From an uncultured Algibacter sp. (lineage in GTDB: Bacteria; Bacteroidota; Bacteroidia; Flavobacteriales; Flavobacteriaceae), in NCBI RefSeq assembly GCF_947490405.1, contig NZ_CANLGU010000001.1, positions 1 through 64,000 on the forward strand: a stretch of DNA of 64,000 nucleotides, given 5' to 3'. The notes under the pieces were generated by a model, which was given only the letters and a program-made list of their open reading frames with translations, had not been told where the DNA came from and did no database searches. Positions 1 to 7,670 of the stretch are shown piece by piece (position 1 is the first letter of the stretch; the number at the start of each line of letters is the position of its first letter). Both the position numbers and the translations under genes were made by a program.

Positions 1-75
1 TGCGGATTTTCCTCTGGTTCGTTCCATTTTTGTTAAGTTAGTTGCTTAACCACGCAACTATCCTTACACGAACCG
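1..75 (+). repeat. attC-like site A0 (partial at window edge)
   Basis: Right part of a cassette repeat: half of a central hairpin (TGCGGATTTTC), then CGCAACTA, an L' like TTACAC, the spacer GAACC and the junction GTTGTG at 75. The missing left part lies outside the window. Confidence 0.7.
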
Positions 76-101
76 TTGTGTTCAATTTAAGACACCGATA
101 G

Positions 102-365
102 ATGAATAGTAGAGAATATTTTTTAGGAAAAGAAGTAGCAAAAGCTGAAAAAAAGTTTTACGAATCAATAAATAATATAAAAGAAAAGTACGCAGACTTT
201 TTAAAAGAAAACAATATTGATTTTGATAATTCTATAAATGTTACGATTGACCAATTTTCAGCCGTTTACAATATAACAAATGAAAAAGTAAAAAGTAAAA
301 TGGAAAGTGAAATAGAAACCGCTTATCAAGATGCTTTTTCTGACCTTTTAAATGACCTACCATAA
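102..365 (+). CDS. cassette gene 1, small unknown protein (87 aa)
   Basis: An 87-residue, charged, largely helical protein without a signal peptide or membrane segment. I do not recognise the family. The ATG is 27 nt after the GTTGTG junction of the preceding repeat, the usual placement in this array. Its 3' end overlaps a convergent minus-strand frame by 40 nt. The cassette runs from GTTGTGTT at 75 to the complementary AACACAAC ending at 610. A cytosolic role is inferred from composition only. Confidence 0.6.
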   Translation: MNSREYFLGKEVAKAEKKFYESINNIKEKYADFLKENNIDFDNSINVTIDQFSAVYNITNEKVKSKMESEIETAYQDAFSDLLNDLP

Positions 366-580
366 GTAGGTTTGAAAGATTTTATAATAAGTTCTTTTAA
401 ATATGTTGGAGATAAAGACATAGTTGTAGGAATGCCATCGACAAGATAATCTATTTGTATATGACCAGATAAATTTACAATAAAAGAGTTGCCTTTCTGA
501 TTAATTACTAAATTATTTTTTAATATATCTTGAACGTCTTTTTTACTTTTATAAACATCATCTGATTTTAAATCTGACAT
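326..580 (-). CDS. possible convergent second gene in cassette 1 (84 aa)
   Basis: A minus-strand frame of 84 codons from ATG at 580. The protein has a plausible mixed alpha/beta composition with ordinary hydrophobic spacing, for example the stretch SFIVNLSGHIQIDYLV. It fills the otherwise empty 235 nt between gene 1 and the next repeat. A longer version with a GTG start at 607 would begin inside the repeat arm and is less likely. Opposite orientation to every other gene in the array is unusual, so this could be chance. No family recognised. Confidence 0.4.
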   Translation of the reverse strand: MSDLKSDDVYKSKKDVQDILKNNLVINQKGNSFIVNLSGHIQIDYLVDGIPTTMSLSPTYLKELIIKSFKPTYGRSFKRSEKAS

Positions 581-601
581 AATAAACTGAATAAAAAAAC
601 T

Positions 602-727
602 AAACACAACAAAGGCTATAATTCATTGCTATTACTAGCGTACTTGGAAAAACCTTTGTTAAAATTAACCGTTGCTAACCAACTAAAAACTGTTTCAAAC
701 CACGCAACGATATAATAGCCGAAAACG
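602..727 (+). repeat. attC-like site A1
   Basis: R'' AAACACAAC (602-610), L'' GGCTAT (614-619), L' ATAGCC (715-720), spacer GAAAAC, junction G at 727 followed by TTGTGTGTA. R'' pairs with GTTGTGTT at the start of cassette 1 (75-82). Confidence 0.75.
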
Positions 728-753
728 TTGTGTGTAATGTCGACCAAACTACG

Positions 754-1215
754 ATGAAGAATAAACTGACCATAATTATTATTTCGATTTTAATAACTGG
801 ATGTGTGAATAAAAAAGAAAAATTAGTCGATAAAATATACTCAATCGGATATCCTAAAAATGAAATTGTTGTTTCATTAGAAGACTTTTTCGATGGAAAT
901 AATGACCGAGCATCTATCGGACCAAATATTCATATTGACCAACCTTCACCACAGGAATTCTATCAATATTTCTCGGAACTGAAAAAATCTGAAAAGGTAG
1001 ATGACATCTTAATCCGAATTCAAGATGTTGAGGATTTGGATTGGCCTTTTACAGATACCGTTTATATAATTTCGGAATTATCAACAGAAGAATTAAAATC
1101 AAAATTGACTGACCTAAAACCTGACGAAATTTATGACGAATGGATGTACGGAAAACCAATTAATGCACCTGAAATTAAAGATGGATTTTCAATATTTTCA
1201 GTATGGTGGGATTAA
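754..1215 (+). CDS. cassette lipoprotein of unknown function (153 aa)
   Basis: The N terminus MKNKLTIIIISILITGC is a signal peptide with a lipobox (ITGC), so the mature protein is probably lipid-anchored. The remainder is acidic and soluble, rich in D, E and I, with no domain I recognise. ATG at 754 is chosen because it gives the signal peptide directly; a GTG at 730 would overlap the repeat junction. Cassette arms GTTGTGTGTA (727-736) and TACACACAAC (1222-1231) are a perfect 10-nt complementary pair. Confidence 0.75.
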   Translation: MKNKLTIIIISILITGCVNKKEKLVDKIYSIGYPKNEIVVSLEDFFDGNNDRASIGPNIHIDQPSPQEFYQYFSELKKSEKVDDILIRIQDVEDLDWPFTDTVYIISELSTEELKSKLTDLKPDEIYDEWMYGKPINAPEIKDGFSIFSVWWD

Positions 1216-1221
1216 AAACAC

Positions 1222-1351
1222 TACACACAACAATGTATAACCGCAATTACGGCGGATTCGACTACGTCCGAATCCACTCGGAATTGCGAGCGTCAGTTCT
1301 TAATCAAAAAGTATTAACTTTAAATCCGTAACTGACGTTTATACGAGACCG
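1222..1351 (+). repeat. attC-like site A2
   Basis: R'' TACACACAAC (1222-1231), L'' GTATAA, L' TTATAC, spacer GAGACC, junction G at 1351. The central hairpin is a variant: GGATTCG and CGAATCC around ACTACGTC instead of the common GAAAATCC type. The next cassette starts GTTCTACACC. Confidence 0.75.
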
Positions 1352-1373
1352 TTCTACACCATTTGACAACACA

Positions 1374-1955
1374 ATGAAAATTTTTAGTAAAAACAATAAT
1401 CCAGAACACGAAAATCGATTAAGACTTCAAAAATTAGTCGATAATGCAAAGAAATCTGATATTCCAACTGGTTGGAAAAAAGAAACATTTGCTGTTGGAG
1501 GATTAAGCGAAATTGGATTTTCAAAAAATCATCCTGAATTGCTACTAATTGTTTCAAGTCAAGGTCGAGGAATTATAGATTGTTCGAAATTTGAATTGAC
1601 CGAAAGAGATAATAATACCGATTTTGATTGGTTTAATTCTTATGAACTTTGGTCTATGGGAATTGGAAAACTTGCGAATGAAAAAATAACTATAAGCGGA
1701 TTGTGTGGAGGCGGATTACCACTCTTGAATCAATATGGAGATGGAATTCAATATATGGCAACCGAATGGCCAATAATCGATTTAATATTTGAACCGAATT
1801 TTAAAAGCATTTACAAAGAAGATGACGGAAAAGATTGCTTTAGAATTTTTCACGATTATGAATTAAGAACTTTCGGATTTTCTCACAATGGAGATTATTT
1901 TGTTACTGCGACAAGTAGTGAAATAAATGTATATCGAAAAGAAAAAACGGTGTAG
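1374..1955 (+). CDS. cassette gene, unknown protein (193 aa)
   Basis: A soluble protein without signal peptide or membrane segments. No known domain recognised. The first 15 residues (MKIFSKNNNPEHENR) resemble the start of the cassette protein at 8772-9410 (KIFKKNLNSEHEER), although the rest differs. It contains glycine-rich and aromatic segments such as GLCGGGLPLLNQYGDG and FGFSHNGDYF, the latter reminiscent of a beta-propeller strand, but one strand is not enough for a family call. The stop codon TAG lies inside the R'' arm of the following repeat. Confidence 0.75.
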   Translation: MKIFSKNNNPEHENRLRLQKLVDNAKKSDIPTGWKKETFAVGGLSEIGFSKNHPELLLIVSSQGRGIIDCSKFELTERDNNTDFDWFNSYELWSMGIGKLANEKITISGLCGGGLPLLNQYGDGIQYMATEWPIIDLIFEPNFKSIYKEDDGKDCFRIFHDYELRTFGFSHNGDYFVTATSSEINVYRKEKTV

Positions 1956-2077
1956 AACAATGTGTATAATTCATTGCTAGTTTTAGCCTACTTACGAAAG
2001 TCCTCGCGGACTTTCTATCTGTGATTTATTTGCTAACTTTAGTGCTTAAACACGCAACGAAATCATACACTAGACCG
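1949..2077 (+). repeat. attC-like site A3
   Basis: R'' GGTGTAGAAC (1949-1958) is the exact complement of the cassette start GTTCTACACC at 1351-1360. L'' GTGTAT pairs with L' ATACAC. The central hairpin is CGAAAGTCC-TCGC-GGACTTTC: compared with the common AAAATCC/GGATTTT version, both sides changed together. Confidence 0.8.
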
Positions 2078-2105
2078 TTGTATGTAATTACCAATCTGAC
2101 CGCAA

Positions 2106-3005
2106 ATGTTGCAATTCAACAAAAATCTTAATAAAGGAAAAAAACAACTGATTGGTAGATTTAAGTTACCATTTTCATTAAATGGAGCATTGGAAAACAA
2201 TCCAAAATGGGTTGACGAAAAGGAAACTGAAAAAGTAGAGAATCTAATCGGATATTTATTCACTAATTACCTTCGTGAAGTAGAAAAAAGAAAAGTACTA
2301 TACTATTCACCAAATAAAAAAGACGACCATAAAAATCCCGATTTATTAATCCATTTAGATGGTAAAATAAATGGAATACAAGTTACTCAATTTGTTCTAC
2401 GTGAATACTTATCGAGATTTAATCAAGCAAAACGAATCTGTGAAAAACTATCTGGATTTATAAGCGATATTTACAAACCACCAATCAAAATAAACATTCA
2501 AATTGGCACACCTTGGGATAGCGACGAAGTTCCGAAAGCACCAATAAAAAAGTATAAAAAATTAGCAAAGGTAATTGCGGATAAAGTTTCCGAAAATATT
2601 GAAAAACTAACTTCAAAGAACGAGTATCTGAATTTTTACTTGAACAATACAGAATTTAAAGATATTGCGGAAGGTTTTAATCTTTATCCAGTACCAAATG
2701 GAAATAAATCAAACTTTTTTGGAGACAACAACATTTATATCGACTATGGCTTTGATAATGTTTTAATCTTTGAAGAAGATGTCAAAGAAACTGCTGATAA
2801 AATTTATAATGCTAAAAACGAAGGAAATTCTGAAATTCTTATAATTTGGGGAGATGAAAGACAATTTATGAAAACTGAAAAGCATATAATTAAGGCTTTA
2901 ACGGAAAGATTTAAAGACACAACTTTTGAATTAGTATACTTTATGACTTTTGTGAATTTTTTAGATATTCAAGATAGAGTTATAAGTGTGAATAGAATAA
3001 AATAA
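2106..3005 (+). CDS. cassette gene, unknown protein (299 aa)
   Basis: A soluble, lysine-rich protein of 299 residues. No signal peptide. The segment NPDLLIHLDGKINGIQVTQ (about residues 77-95) recalls the strand pattern of PD-(D/E)xK nuclease folds, with acidic residue, loop, then a hydrophobic strand, but the usual ExK is replaced by IQV, so nuclease activity is not supported. A second conserved-looking region is EILIIWGDERQF. ATG at 2106 follows the junction GTTGTATGTA by about 20 nt. Cassette arms GTTGTATGTA / TACATACAAC are perfectly complementary over 10 nt. Function unknown. Confidence 0.75.
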   Translation: MLQFNKNLNKGKKQLIGRFKLPFSLNGALENNPKWVDEKETEKVENLIGYLFTNYLREVEKRKVLYYSPNKKDDHKNPDLLIHLDGKINGIQVTQFVLREYLSRFNQAKRICEKLSGFISDIYKPPIKINIQIGTPWDSDEVPKAPIKKYKKLAKVIADKVSENIEKLTSKNEYLNFYLNNTEFKDIAEGFNLYPVPNGNKSNFFGDNNIYIDYGFDNVLIFEEDVKETADKIYNAKNEGNSEILIIWGDERQFMKTEKHIIKALTERFKDTTFELVYFMTFVNFLDIQDRVISVNRIK

Positions 3006-3006
3006 C

Positions 3007-3132
3007 TACATACAACAACGTGTATAGCTCATTGCGGCTGAATTCCTAATCGGAATTCATTGCAATTTGCTATCTTTCGGTCACGGCGGAAAATCATAGC
3101 TGATTTTCCGCAACGAGCCATACACAAGACCG
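3007..3132 (+). repeat. attC-like site A4
   Basis: R'' TACATACAAC (3007-3016), L'' GTGTAT, L' ATACAC, spacer AAGACC, junction G at 3132 followed by TTGTAAAAC. The centre carries two hairpins: GAATTCC/GGAATTC and GGAAAATCA/TGATTTTCC. Confidence 0.8.
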
Positions 3133-3147
3133 TTGTAAAACATTTGA

Positions 3148-3798
3148 ATGAAAACCTGGACAACCAAAGATTTACTATATAAAACGTTTGAATTTAAAGG
3201 AATGGTTCCTAATTCGAATGAATGGAATGAAAGTTCTCTGAAATGGAATCAACCAAGATTAATACGCTTTAGGAGATTAAATGCATTATTGAAAGCATTT
3301 AAATTAACTCGAACAGAAAAACAAAAAAATAATATTTGGACAATGTTAAGTGGAAAGAAAAAGGTTAAGGAAAGCGAATTAACAAAGAATGAAATTGAAC
3401 CTTTTTTACGTGGAGACTTTATCCATAAAAGAGAAACCGTAGAATATCCAAGAATTCAAGAATTGATTGAAAAAGAAAAATCATTTGAATCGGATTCTTT
3501 TAATAAGTCAAGAGATATTTATTCATTCTATCACCATTTAATGAAGTATAGAATGGAAATTGAGAAAGTTCTTCGACATAATAGTGGCGTTTTGGAAGCA
3601 AGTAGTTTAGGTTTTAGGTCTGCAATTTCCCTGACAGCTGAATTGAATAATGACTTGTATAAAAAAGTAGAAAAAATAGACGAGTTATTATTTGAAATAA
3701 TTAATCCGAATGGACTCACATTTGACGAAGAAACTTTGATTAAAGAATATGGTTTTCCAAAAGAAGATTTGGATGCTATTGATATGGATAATTATTAA
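3148..3798 (+). CDS. cassette gene, unknown protein (216 aa)
   Basis: A soluble, strongly charged, mostly helical protein (many K and E) without signal peptide or membrane segment. No family recognised. The ATG is 16 nt after the junction. Cassette arms GTTGTAAAAC (3132-3141) and GTTTTACAAC (3804-3813) are a perfect complementary pair, which fixes the cassette limits. Confidence 0.75.
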   Translation: MKTWTTKDLLYKTFEFKGMVPNSNEWNESSLKWNQPRLIRFRRLNALLKAFKLTRTEKQKNNIWTMLSGKKKVKESELTKNEIEPFLRGDFIHKRETVEYPRIQELIEKEKSFESDSFNKSRDIYSFYHHLMKYRMEIEKVLRHNSGVLEASSLGFRSAISLTAELNNDLYKKVEKIDELLFEIINPNGLTFDEETLIKEYGFPKEDLDAIDMDNY

Positions 3799-3803
3799 AA
3801 AAC

Positions 3804-3931
3804 GTTTTACAACAATGGCTATAAGTAATTGCTTGTTCTCGCCTACTTCTGAAAATCCTCGCGGATTTTCAGTTTGGTGTGTATTTGCAAAGTTAATCGC
3901 TAAACCACGCAACTACTCATAGCCGAGACCG
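3804..3931 (+). repeat. attC-like site A5 (common type)
   Basis: R'' GTTTTACAAC, spacer AAT, then GGCTATAAGTAATTGC; right side GCAACTACTCATAGCC, spacer GAGACC, junction G at 3931. The inner arms pair over about 14 of 16 positions. The centre is AAAATCC-TCGC-GGATTTT. The same sequence type recurs at 6741, 8618 and 39956. Confidence 0.8.
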
Positions 3932-4286
3932 TTGGTGTTCATTACTCACTCGAACTCAAAAAACGGAATCTTCTCCCCCTTTTTGAAAAATAAATTGTGT
4001 GAATTTACTCGAGTTGCTGAACAGTCTCTCATTGAAAATTTAATATTTTCAATATTAAATTTTCTTTCTTTTTTAACTTTAGAAACTTGAATTCTCACTC
4101 ATACTTTGAATAAAATTAGACTGAAAATTAGAAATGTAATTAACTGAAATTGGAATAATAAAACGTCGTAAAACTCACTCTAGAGTTGAATTTATTCTTA
4201 CTCTTGTGCTGAAAAAATAGTCAAAAAAGGAAAATTATAGAGTTTTTATAGTAAATTTGAATGAACAAAAAAATTGAATAAAACGA
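3932..4286 (+). other. gene-less cassette 1
   Basis: About 355 nt between GTTGGTGTT (3931-3939) and its complement AACACCAAC (4287-4295) contain no reading frame of useful length on either strand. The sequence is AT-rich and repeatedly contains the words ACTCACTC, CTCACTC and GAACTC. The other gene-less cassette (5526-5843) shares these words. It may encode an RNA or be a decayed gene; no clear promoter or terminator was seen. Confidence 0.65.
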
Positions 4287-4414
4287 AACACCAACAATGT
4301 GTATAAAAAATTATTGCTTTATGCTTTTTTAAAGTTTAGGCTTGTTTATTAACTTCTAATTTTCCGTTGGAAAATTAGCCCAGAATTAACAATAACTTTT
4401 AATACACGAAGCCG
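4287..4414 (+). repeat. attC-like site A6
   Basis: R'' AACACCAAC (4287-4295), L'' GTGTAT, L' ATACAC, spacer GAAGCC, junction G at 4414 followed by TTGGCAAA. The central hairpin is AATTTTCC-GTT-GGAAAATT. Confidence 0.75.
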
Positions 4415-4722
4415 TTGGCAAACATTTTAGCGTAATAGCAATTTAAGGGCTTTCACCCAATGTTGTTATTATTTACAAAAGAACATTACGCTGAAATTCA
4501 AAACCGAATCTGAAAAAAATTACGTTGGAATTTTTCACTCATATTAAATCTCAGGTATGAATTTAGGCTTGCGCAACTTCTGTTCCTTACTTCGAAAATT
4601 TAGCTTTCCTCAACTTTAGGTTGAATATTTAGTATTGTAATCTCTAATTCAAACATAAAAATAATCTATTTTATTATACTATATGTAAAGTATTATGTAC
4701 TTTTGTATAAAAATAATAGAAT
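4415..4722 (+). promoter_or_regulatory. leader of the XRE cassette with promoter and possible operator
   Basis: About 300 nt precede the first gene of this cassette, much longer than in other cassettes. TACTTTTG at 4698-4705 fits the Bacteroidota -7 element TAnnTTTG; no clear -33 TTG was found. Overlapping it is the inverted repeat AAAGTA-TTATG-TACTTT (4687-4703), a likely operator for the XRE regulator encoded downstream. Autoregulation is inferred. The upstream part is gene-less and contains one TTCACTCA word like the gene-less cassettes. Confidence 0.5.
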
Positions 4723-5178
4723 ATGAAAATACATATACTACCAAATTGGTGTAAAAAACTTGGATTAATTCTTTTCATCATTGCCTCTTTATTTAATGGA
4801 AGTTTAAACTTTATTAATAATTCAATTAATAAATATAAAATGAATGGAATTAATACTTCCGAATTAGGAACTGAATCTGATAATGGAATTTTAGGACTTT
4901 TAAACGCCTTTTCTGGCGGAGGATTAAATTATGGAATTGATTTTGTTGCGATAATAGCAATGTTAATCTATATGATTTCGAAAGAAATAGTGGAAGACGA
5001 TTACATAGACAAATTACGACTAGAATCTTTTCAGCTAACTTTTATAATTGGATTATTAGTTACAATTTTTATGTACATTTTAGCCAAAGATTTAAAACTG
5101 ACTTTAGATTATTTTATATTTCCATTGCTTTGGTCTTACATAATAATATTCTTTATCAAAAGAAAAGTGTATTTATGA
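4723..5178 (+). CDS. cassette membrane protein, partner of XRE regulator (151 aa)
   Basis: A small integral membrane protein with four hydrophobic segments at about residues 12-30, 68-87, 103-121 and 126-146. No family recognised with confidence. Its stop overlaps the start of the next gene in ATGA, so the two are translationally coupled. Small membrane protein plus short XRE regulator pairs are common in bacteria, where the regulator controls the membrane gene; here this is inference. Start ATG at 4723 lies about 18 nt after the proposed -7 element. Confidence 0.75.
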   Translation: MKIHILPNWCKKLGLILFIIASLFNGSLNFINNSINKYKMNGINTSELGTESDNGILGLLNAFSGGGLNYGIDFVAIIAMLIYMISKEIVEDDYIDKLRLESFQLTFIIGLLVTIFMYILAKDLKLTLDYFIFPLLWSYIIIFFIKRKVYL

Positions 5179-5372
5179 AAAATCTCGTAAAAGTAGAAAG
5201 AGCTAGACATAACTTAACACAAGCAGATTTAGCGAAAGAAATAAATGTCTCTCGACAAACTATTCACGCAATAGAAAAAAACAAATTTAATCCATCCGTT
5301 ACTTTAGCAATCAGAATGGCACGTTTTTTCAAAGTCACAGTTGAATATTTATTTGATATTGAAGAAGAATAA
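5175..5372 (+). CDS. XRE-family helix-turn-helix regulator (65 aa)
   Basis: A short Cro/C1-type DNA-binding protein. The HTH covers most of the length: RHNLTQADLAKEINVSRQTIHAIEKNKFNPS is the typical helix 2-turn-helix 3 region. The ending VEYLFDIEEE is typical of the short YozG-like subgroup. ATG at 5175 overlaps the upstream stop (ATGA); an upstream in-frame start at 5130 would overlap the membrane gene by 49 nt and is rejected. Probably binds the inverted repeat at 4687-4703. Confidence 0.9.
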   Translation: MKNLVKVERARHNLTQADLAKEINVSRQTIHAIEKNKFNPSVTLAIRMARFFKVTVEYLFDIEEE

Positions 5373-5395
5373 ACTCAATTGAATTAAAAAAACGA

Positions 5396-5525
5396 TTTGC
5401 CAACACCGTATATAATTTATTGCTGGCTTCTTGCCTACTTGCGAAAGTCCTCGCGGACTTTCTTTGTCCGTAATTATTTACTAAATTAGTTGCTTGAAAC
5501 ACGCAACAAACCATATACCAACACG
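5396..5525 (+). repeat. attC-like site A7
   Basis: R'' TTTGCCAAC (5396-5404) complements the cassette start GTTGGCAAA at 4414. L'' GTATAT, L' ATATAC, spacer CAACAC, junction G at 5525. Central hairpin CGAAAGTCC-TCGC-GGACTTTC as in A3. Confidence 0.8.
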
Positions 5526-5843
5526 TTGTGCTTCATTGCGGAACGCACTCAAAACGGAAACAAGCAATTTAAGAATATCTGACTTTTGACAAATTTCACG
5601 CTGAATAAATTACGCTGATTTCTCACTCAAAAGCGCAATAAAAATCGCATCTGAATTTTAGCAAGTTTGTAGAATCGGAATTTAAAAACGAAAAACTGAA
5701 CAGATTGCGGAATTTAGCAAGTTGCGGAATTGCTCACTCAAACGGAATTGAAAAATATTGCGGAATATAAAGCTGACTGAATTCACTCAAACGCTAAAAA
5801 AAAGAAATAGCAACTGAATTCAAACTGAAAGAAAAAACAACGA
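5526..5843 (+). other. gene-less cassette 2
   Basis: About 318 nt without a usable reading frame, between GTTGTGCTT (5525-5533) and AAGCACAAC (5844-5852). It contains several copies of CACTCAAA or TCACTCAAA and of TTGCGGAAT, spaced tens of bases apart. Word use is similar to gene-less cassette 1. Could be a structured RNA cassette or a decayed repeat; no promoter recognised. Confidence 0.65.
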
Positions 5844-5972
5844 AAGCACAACAATGTATAAAAATAATTACTAGTTTAGTGCTCAACCAAAGGTCGTTGC
5901 TTATTTGTCACTTCTGATTTTCCTGCGGAAAATCCTCGCACACAAACACGCAACTATTCTTACACGAAACCG
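5844..5972 (+). repeat. attC-like site A8
   Basis: R'' AAGCACAAC (5844-5852), L'' GTATAA, L' TTACAC, spacer GAAACC, junction G at 5972. Central hairpin GATTTTCC-TGC-GGAAAATC, followed by CTCGCACAC. A near-identical centre occurs in the inverted site at 59019-59148. Confidence 0.75.
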
Positions 5973-5999
5973 TTGTGCATAATATCCGAAATCACGAGA

Positions 6000-6734
6000 A
6001 TGAAGAAAATAACGACTATAATTTTGACTTTAATAAGTCTGACGAGTTTCGCTCAAAGTATTGAAACGATTACCGAAAAAATATCAGACAAAATCTGTGA
6101 ATGTATGAGTGACGAGTTAAAAGAATACTCCGAAATAAAGCCTGAATTTAATAGATGTTATGACAAGGAATTTAATTTCATCTTTAACATTGTTGACTCA
6201 ACTGAACATAAAATATTAGTTCAAAAAGGAGCTTTAGAAAAAGTAAAAAAAGGAATCATACCAAAGTTAAATGAAACGTGCGAAAAAATCAGAAAGCTAA
6301 TCAAAACTGACGTAGAAAATTCGGCTGACCCCACAACTAAAAACCCTTGTCCAACAAATTTTGAGAGTAAAGACTTAAAAAAAATTAAAAAGCGAAATGG
6401 AGAAATAGTTGCCTTTAATGGATTAGTCACAAAAGTTCACACCACACATAATGACAAACCTTACTATCAAGTCAAATTAGAAGGCGGAAAAACCATTTGG
6501 ATAGCTTCATTAGTGAAAAGCGGATATGAAAAAGAAGGAAAAATATTAAGACTGTTGGGATATGTTTCAAAAGTTAGAAATGACGAAATAGTAAAAAAAT
6601 ATAATAAATCGGAGTTTCACATTCTTGCTTTTTGTGTTATTGAAATGGAAACTAAACAAATGGCAATGCTTCCAGGTTCAGAACTTCAAATCAAGGAATG
6701 GATGAATGGGAAAATCCCAAAAGGAGAAAAATAA
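6000..6734 (+). CDS. cassette secreted protein of unknown function (244 aa)
   Basis: The N terminus MKKITTIILTLISLTSFAQS is a Sec signal peptide with an AQS cleavage region, so the protein is exported. The mature N half contains cysteines (CECM, CYDKE, CEKIRK) that could form disulfides. The C half (about residues 115-205) is beta-rich with the pattern EIVAFNGLVTKVHTT...YYQVKLEGGKTIWI, suggesting an OB-fold-like barrel; this is fold-level inference only. ATG at 6000 is chosen over TTG at 5973, which overlaps the repeat junction. Cassette arms GTTGTGCATA/TATGCACAAC pair perfectly. Confidence 0.75.
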   Translation: MKKITTIILTLISLTSFAQSIETITEKISDKICECMSDELKEYSEIKPEFNRCYDKEFNFIFNIVDSTEHKILVQKGALEKVKKGIIPKLNETCEKIRKLIKTDVENSADPTTKNPCPTNFESKDLKKIKKRNGEIVAFNGLVTKVHTTHNDKPYYQVKLEGGKTIWIASLVKSGYEKEGKILRLLGYVSKVRNDEIVKKYNKSEFHILAFCVIEMETKQMAMLPGSELQIKEWMNGKIPKGEK

Positions 6735-6740
6735 AAATAC

Positions 6741-6869
6741 TATGCACAACAATGGCTATAAGTAATTGCTTGTTCTCGCCTACTTCTGAAAATCCTCGCG
6801 GATTTTCTATTCGGTTTGTATTTGCTAAATTAGTTGCTAAAACCACGCAACTAATCTTATACAAACACG
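6741..6869 (+). repeat. attC-like site A9 (common type)
   Basis: R'' TATGCACAAC (6741-6750), L'' GGCTAT, centre AAAATCC-TCGC-GGATTTT, L' TTATAC, spacer AAACAC, junction G at 6869. The left half is almost identical to A5, A11 and the site at 39956, while the right half differs, as if halves have recombined. Confidence 0.8.
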
Positions 6870-6893
6870 TTGTGTTATTAAAAACCGAGCTCA

Positions 6894-7472
6894 ATGAATA
6901 AATTTATTGCCTTAATATTGATTTTAATTATTGCTCCAATATTAGGCGGAATTTATGGAATATTACACGACCAAATCACCTACTCTATTTCAAATGAATA
7001 TTACACGAAATTTAAGTTTATTCAATTTGGACTTGAAAATTGGGGATTAGGACAAAATAATGGAACAGAAACAAATCCTGAAATTCTACTCGAAAACCCA
7101 AGATTCGGAGCAAGTATTGTTGGAACTTTAGCAACTTGGTGGGTTGGAATGATTATTGGAATAATTCTTGGCTTAGTTGGACTTATTCATAAAACCGGAA
7201 AGAAAATGTTTAAGACAACATTGAAAGCGTTTCTTCTGACAACTGGAATTACATTATTAACTGGAATAATTGGACTTGGGTACGGAAAACTATTTTTGAC
7301 AGAAAATCGACCTAACTGGTATTTACCTGAAAATCTAATTGATTATGATAGTTTTATTATGGTAGGTTCGATGCATAATTTTAGTTATTTGGGCGGATTA
7401 ATTGGTTTGATAATTGGAATAATCTATAGCGTGAAACAAAGAAAAAATAACGCCACACAATACGGTGTATAA
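6894..7472 (+). CDS. cassette membrane protein of unknown function (192 aa)
   Basis: An integral membrane protein with about four hydrophobic segments: residues 4-22, 64-90, 100-125 and 160-185, rich in glycine and isoleucine. No family recognised. ATG at 6894 is 25 nt after the junction. The last codons (NNATQYGV, then TAA) run into the following repeat, so its C terminus is partly encoded by the attC-like site. The end arm is disturbed: AATAAC-gcc-ACACAA instead of AATAACACAAC. Confidence 0.75.
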   Translation: MNKFIALILILIIAPILGGIYGILHDQITYSISNEYYTKFKFIQFGLENWGLGQNNGTETNPEILLENPRFGASIVGTLATWWVGMIIGIILGLVGLIHKTGKKMFKTTLKAFLLTTGITLLTGIIGLGYGKLFLTENRPNWYLPENLIDYDSFIMVGSMHNFSYLGGLIGLIIGIIYSVKQRKNNATQYGV

Positions 7473-7643
7473 AACATAGCTAATAAGTGCTTAACCGAAA
7501 GGTTTTGTATATTTAAAAAGTCCGCCAAATCTTCAATTTGGCTTTTAAAAAAGAAAAATTAAAAACAAAATATAAAAATTCGGCTCTGTGGTAATCCGAA
7601 AAGTTAGTGTCTTTTTGCACGCTACGTTCCATACACAGGTCCG
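7455..7643 (+). repeat. attC-like site A10 (long variant)
   Basis: Imperfect R'' ACACAA (7455-7460), L'' GTGTAT, L' ATACAC, spacer AGGTCC, junction G at 7643. About 190 nt, with central hairpin GCCAAATC-TTC-AATTTGGC. A related centre occurs in A12. Confidence 0.65.
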
Positions 7644-7670
7644 TTGTGGCAAATTTGAAAATCGAACTAT

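Noticed and set aside
102-580. Toxin-antitoxin pair in cassette 1
   Set aside because: Genes converge rather than follow one another and neither product resembles a known toxin or antitoxin.
2106-3005. PD-(D/E)xK nuclease or restriction enzyme
   Set aside because: The strand pattern is suggestive, but the catalytic ExK is missing and no methylase is nearby.
6698-6901. Frames crossing the repeats (for example 6698-6901 plus, 6691-6894 minus, 3688-3912 minus)
   Set aside because: They translate the attC-like sites themselves; their similarity to each other (NPRGFSEVGENKQ) comes from the repeated DNA, not from a protein family.
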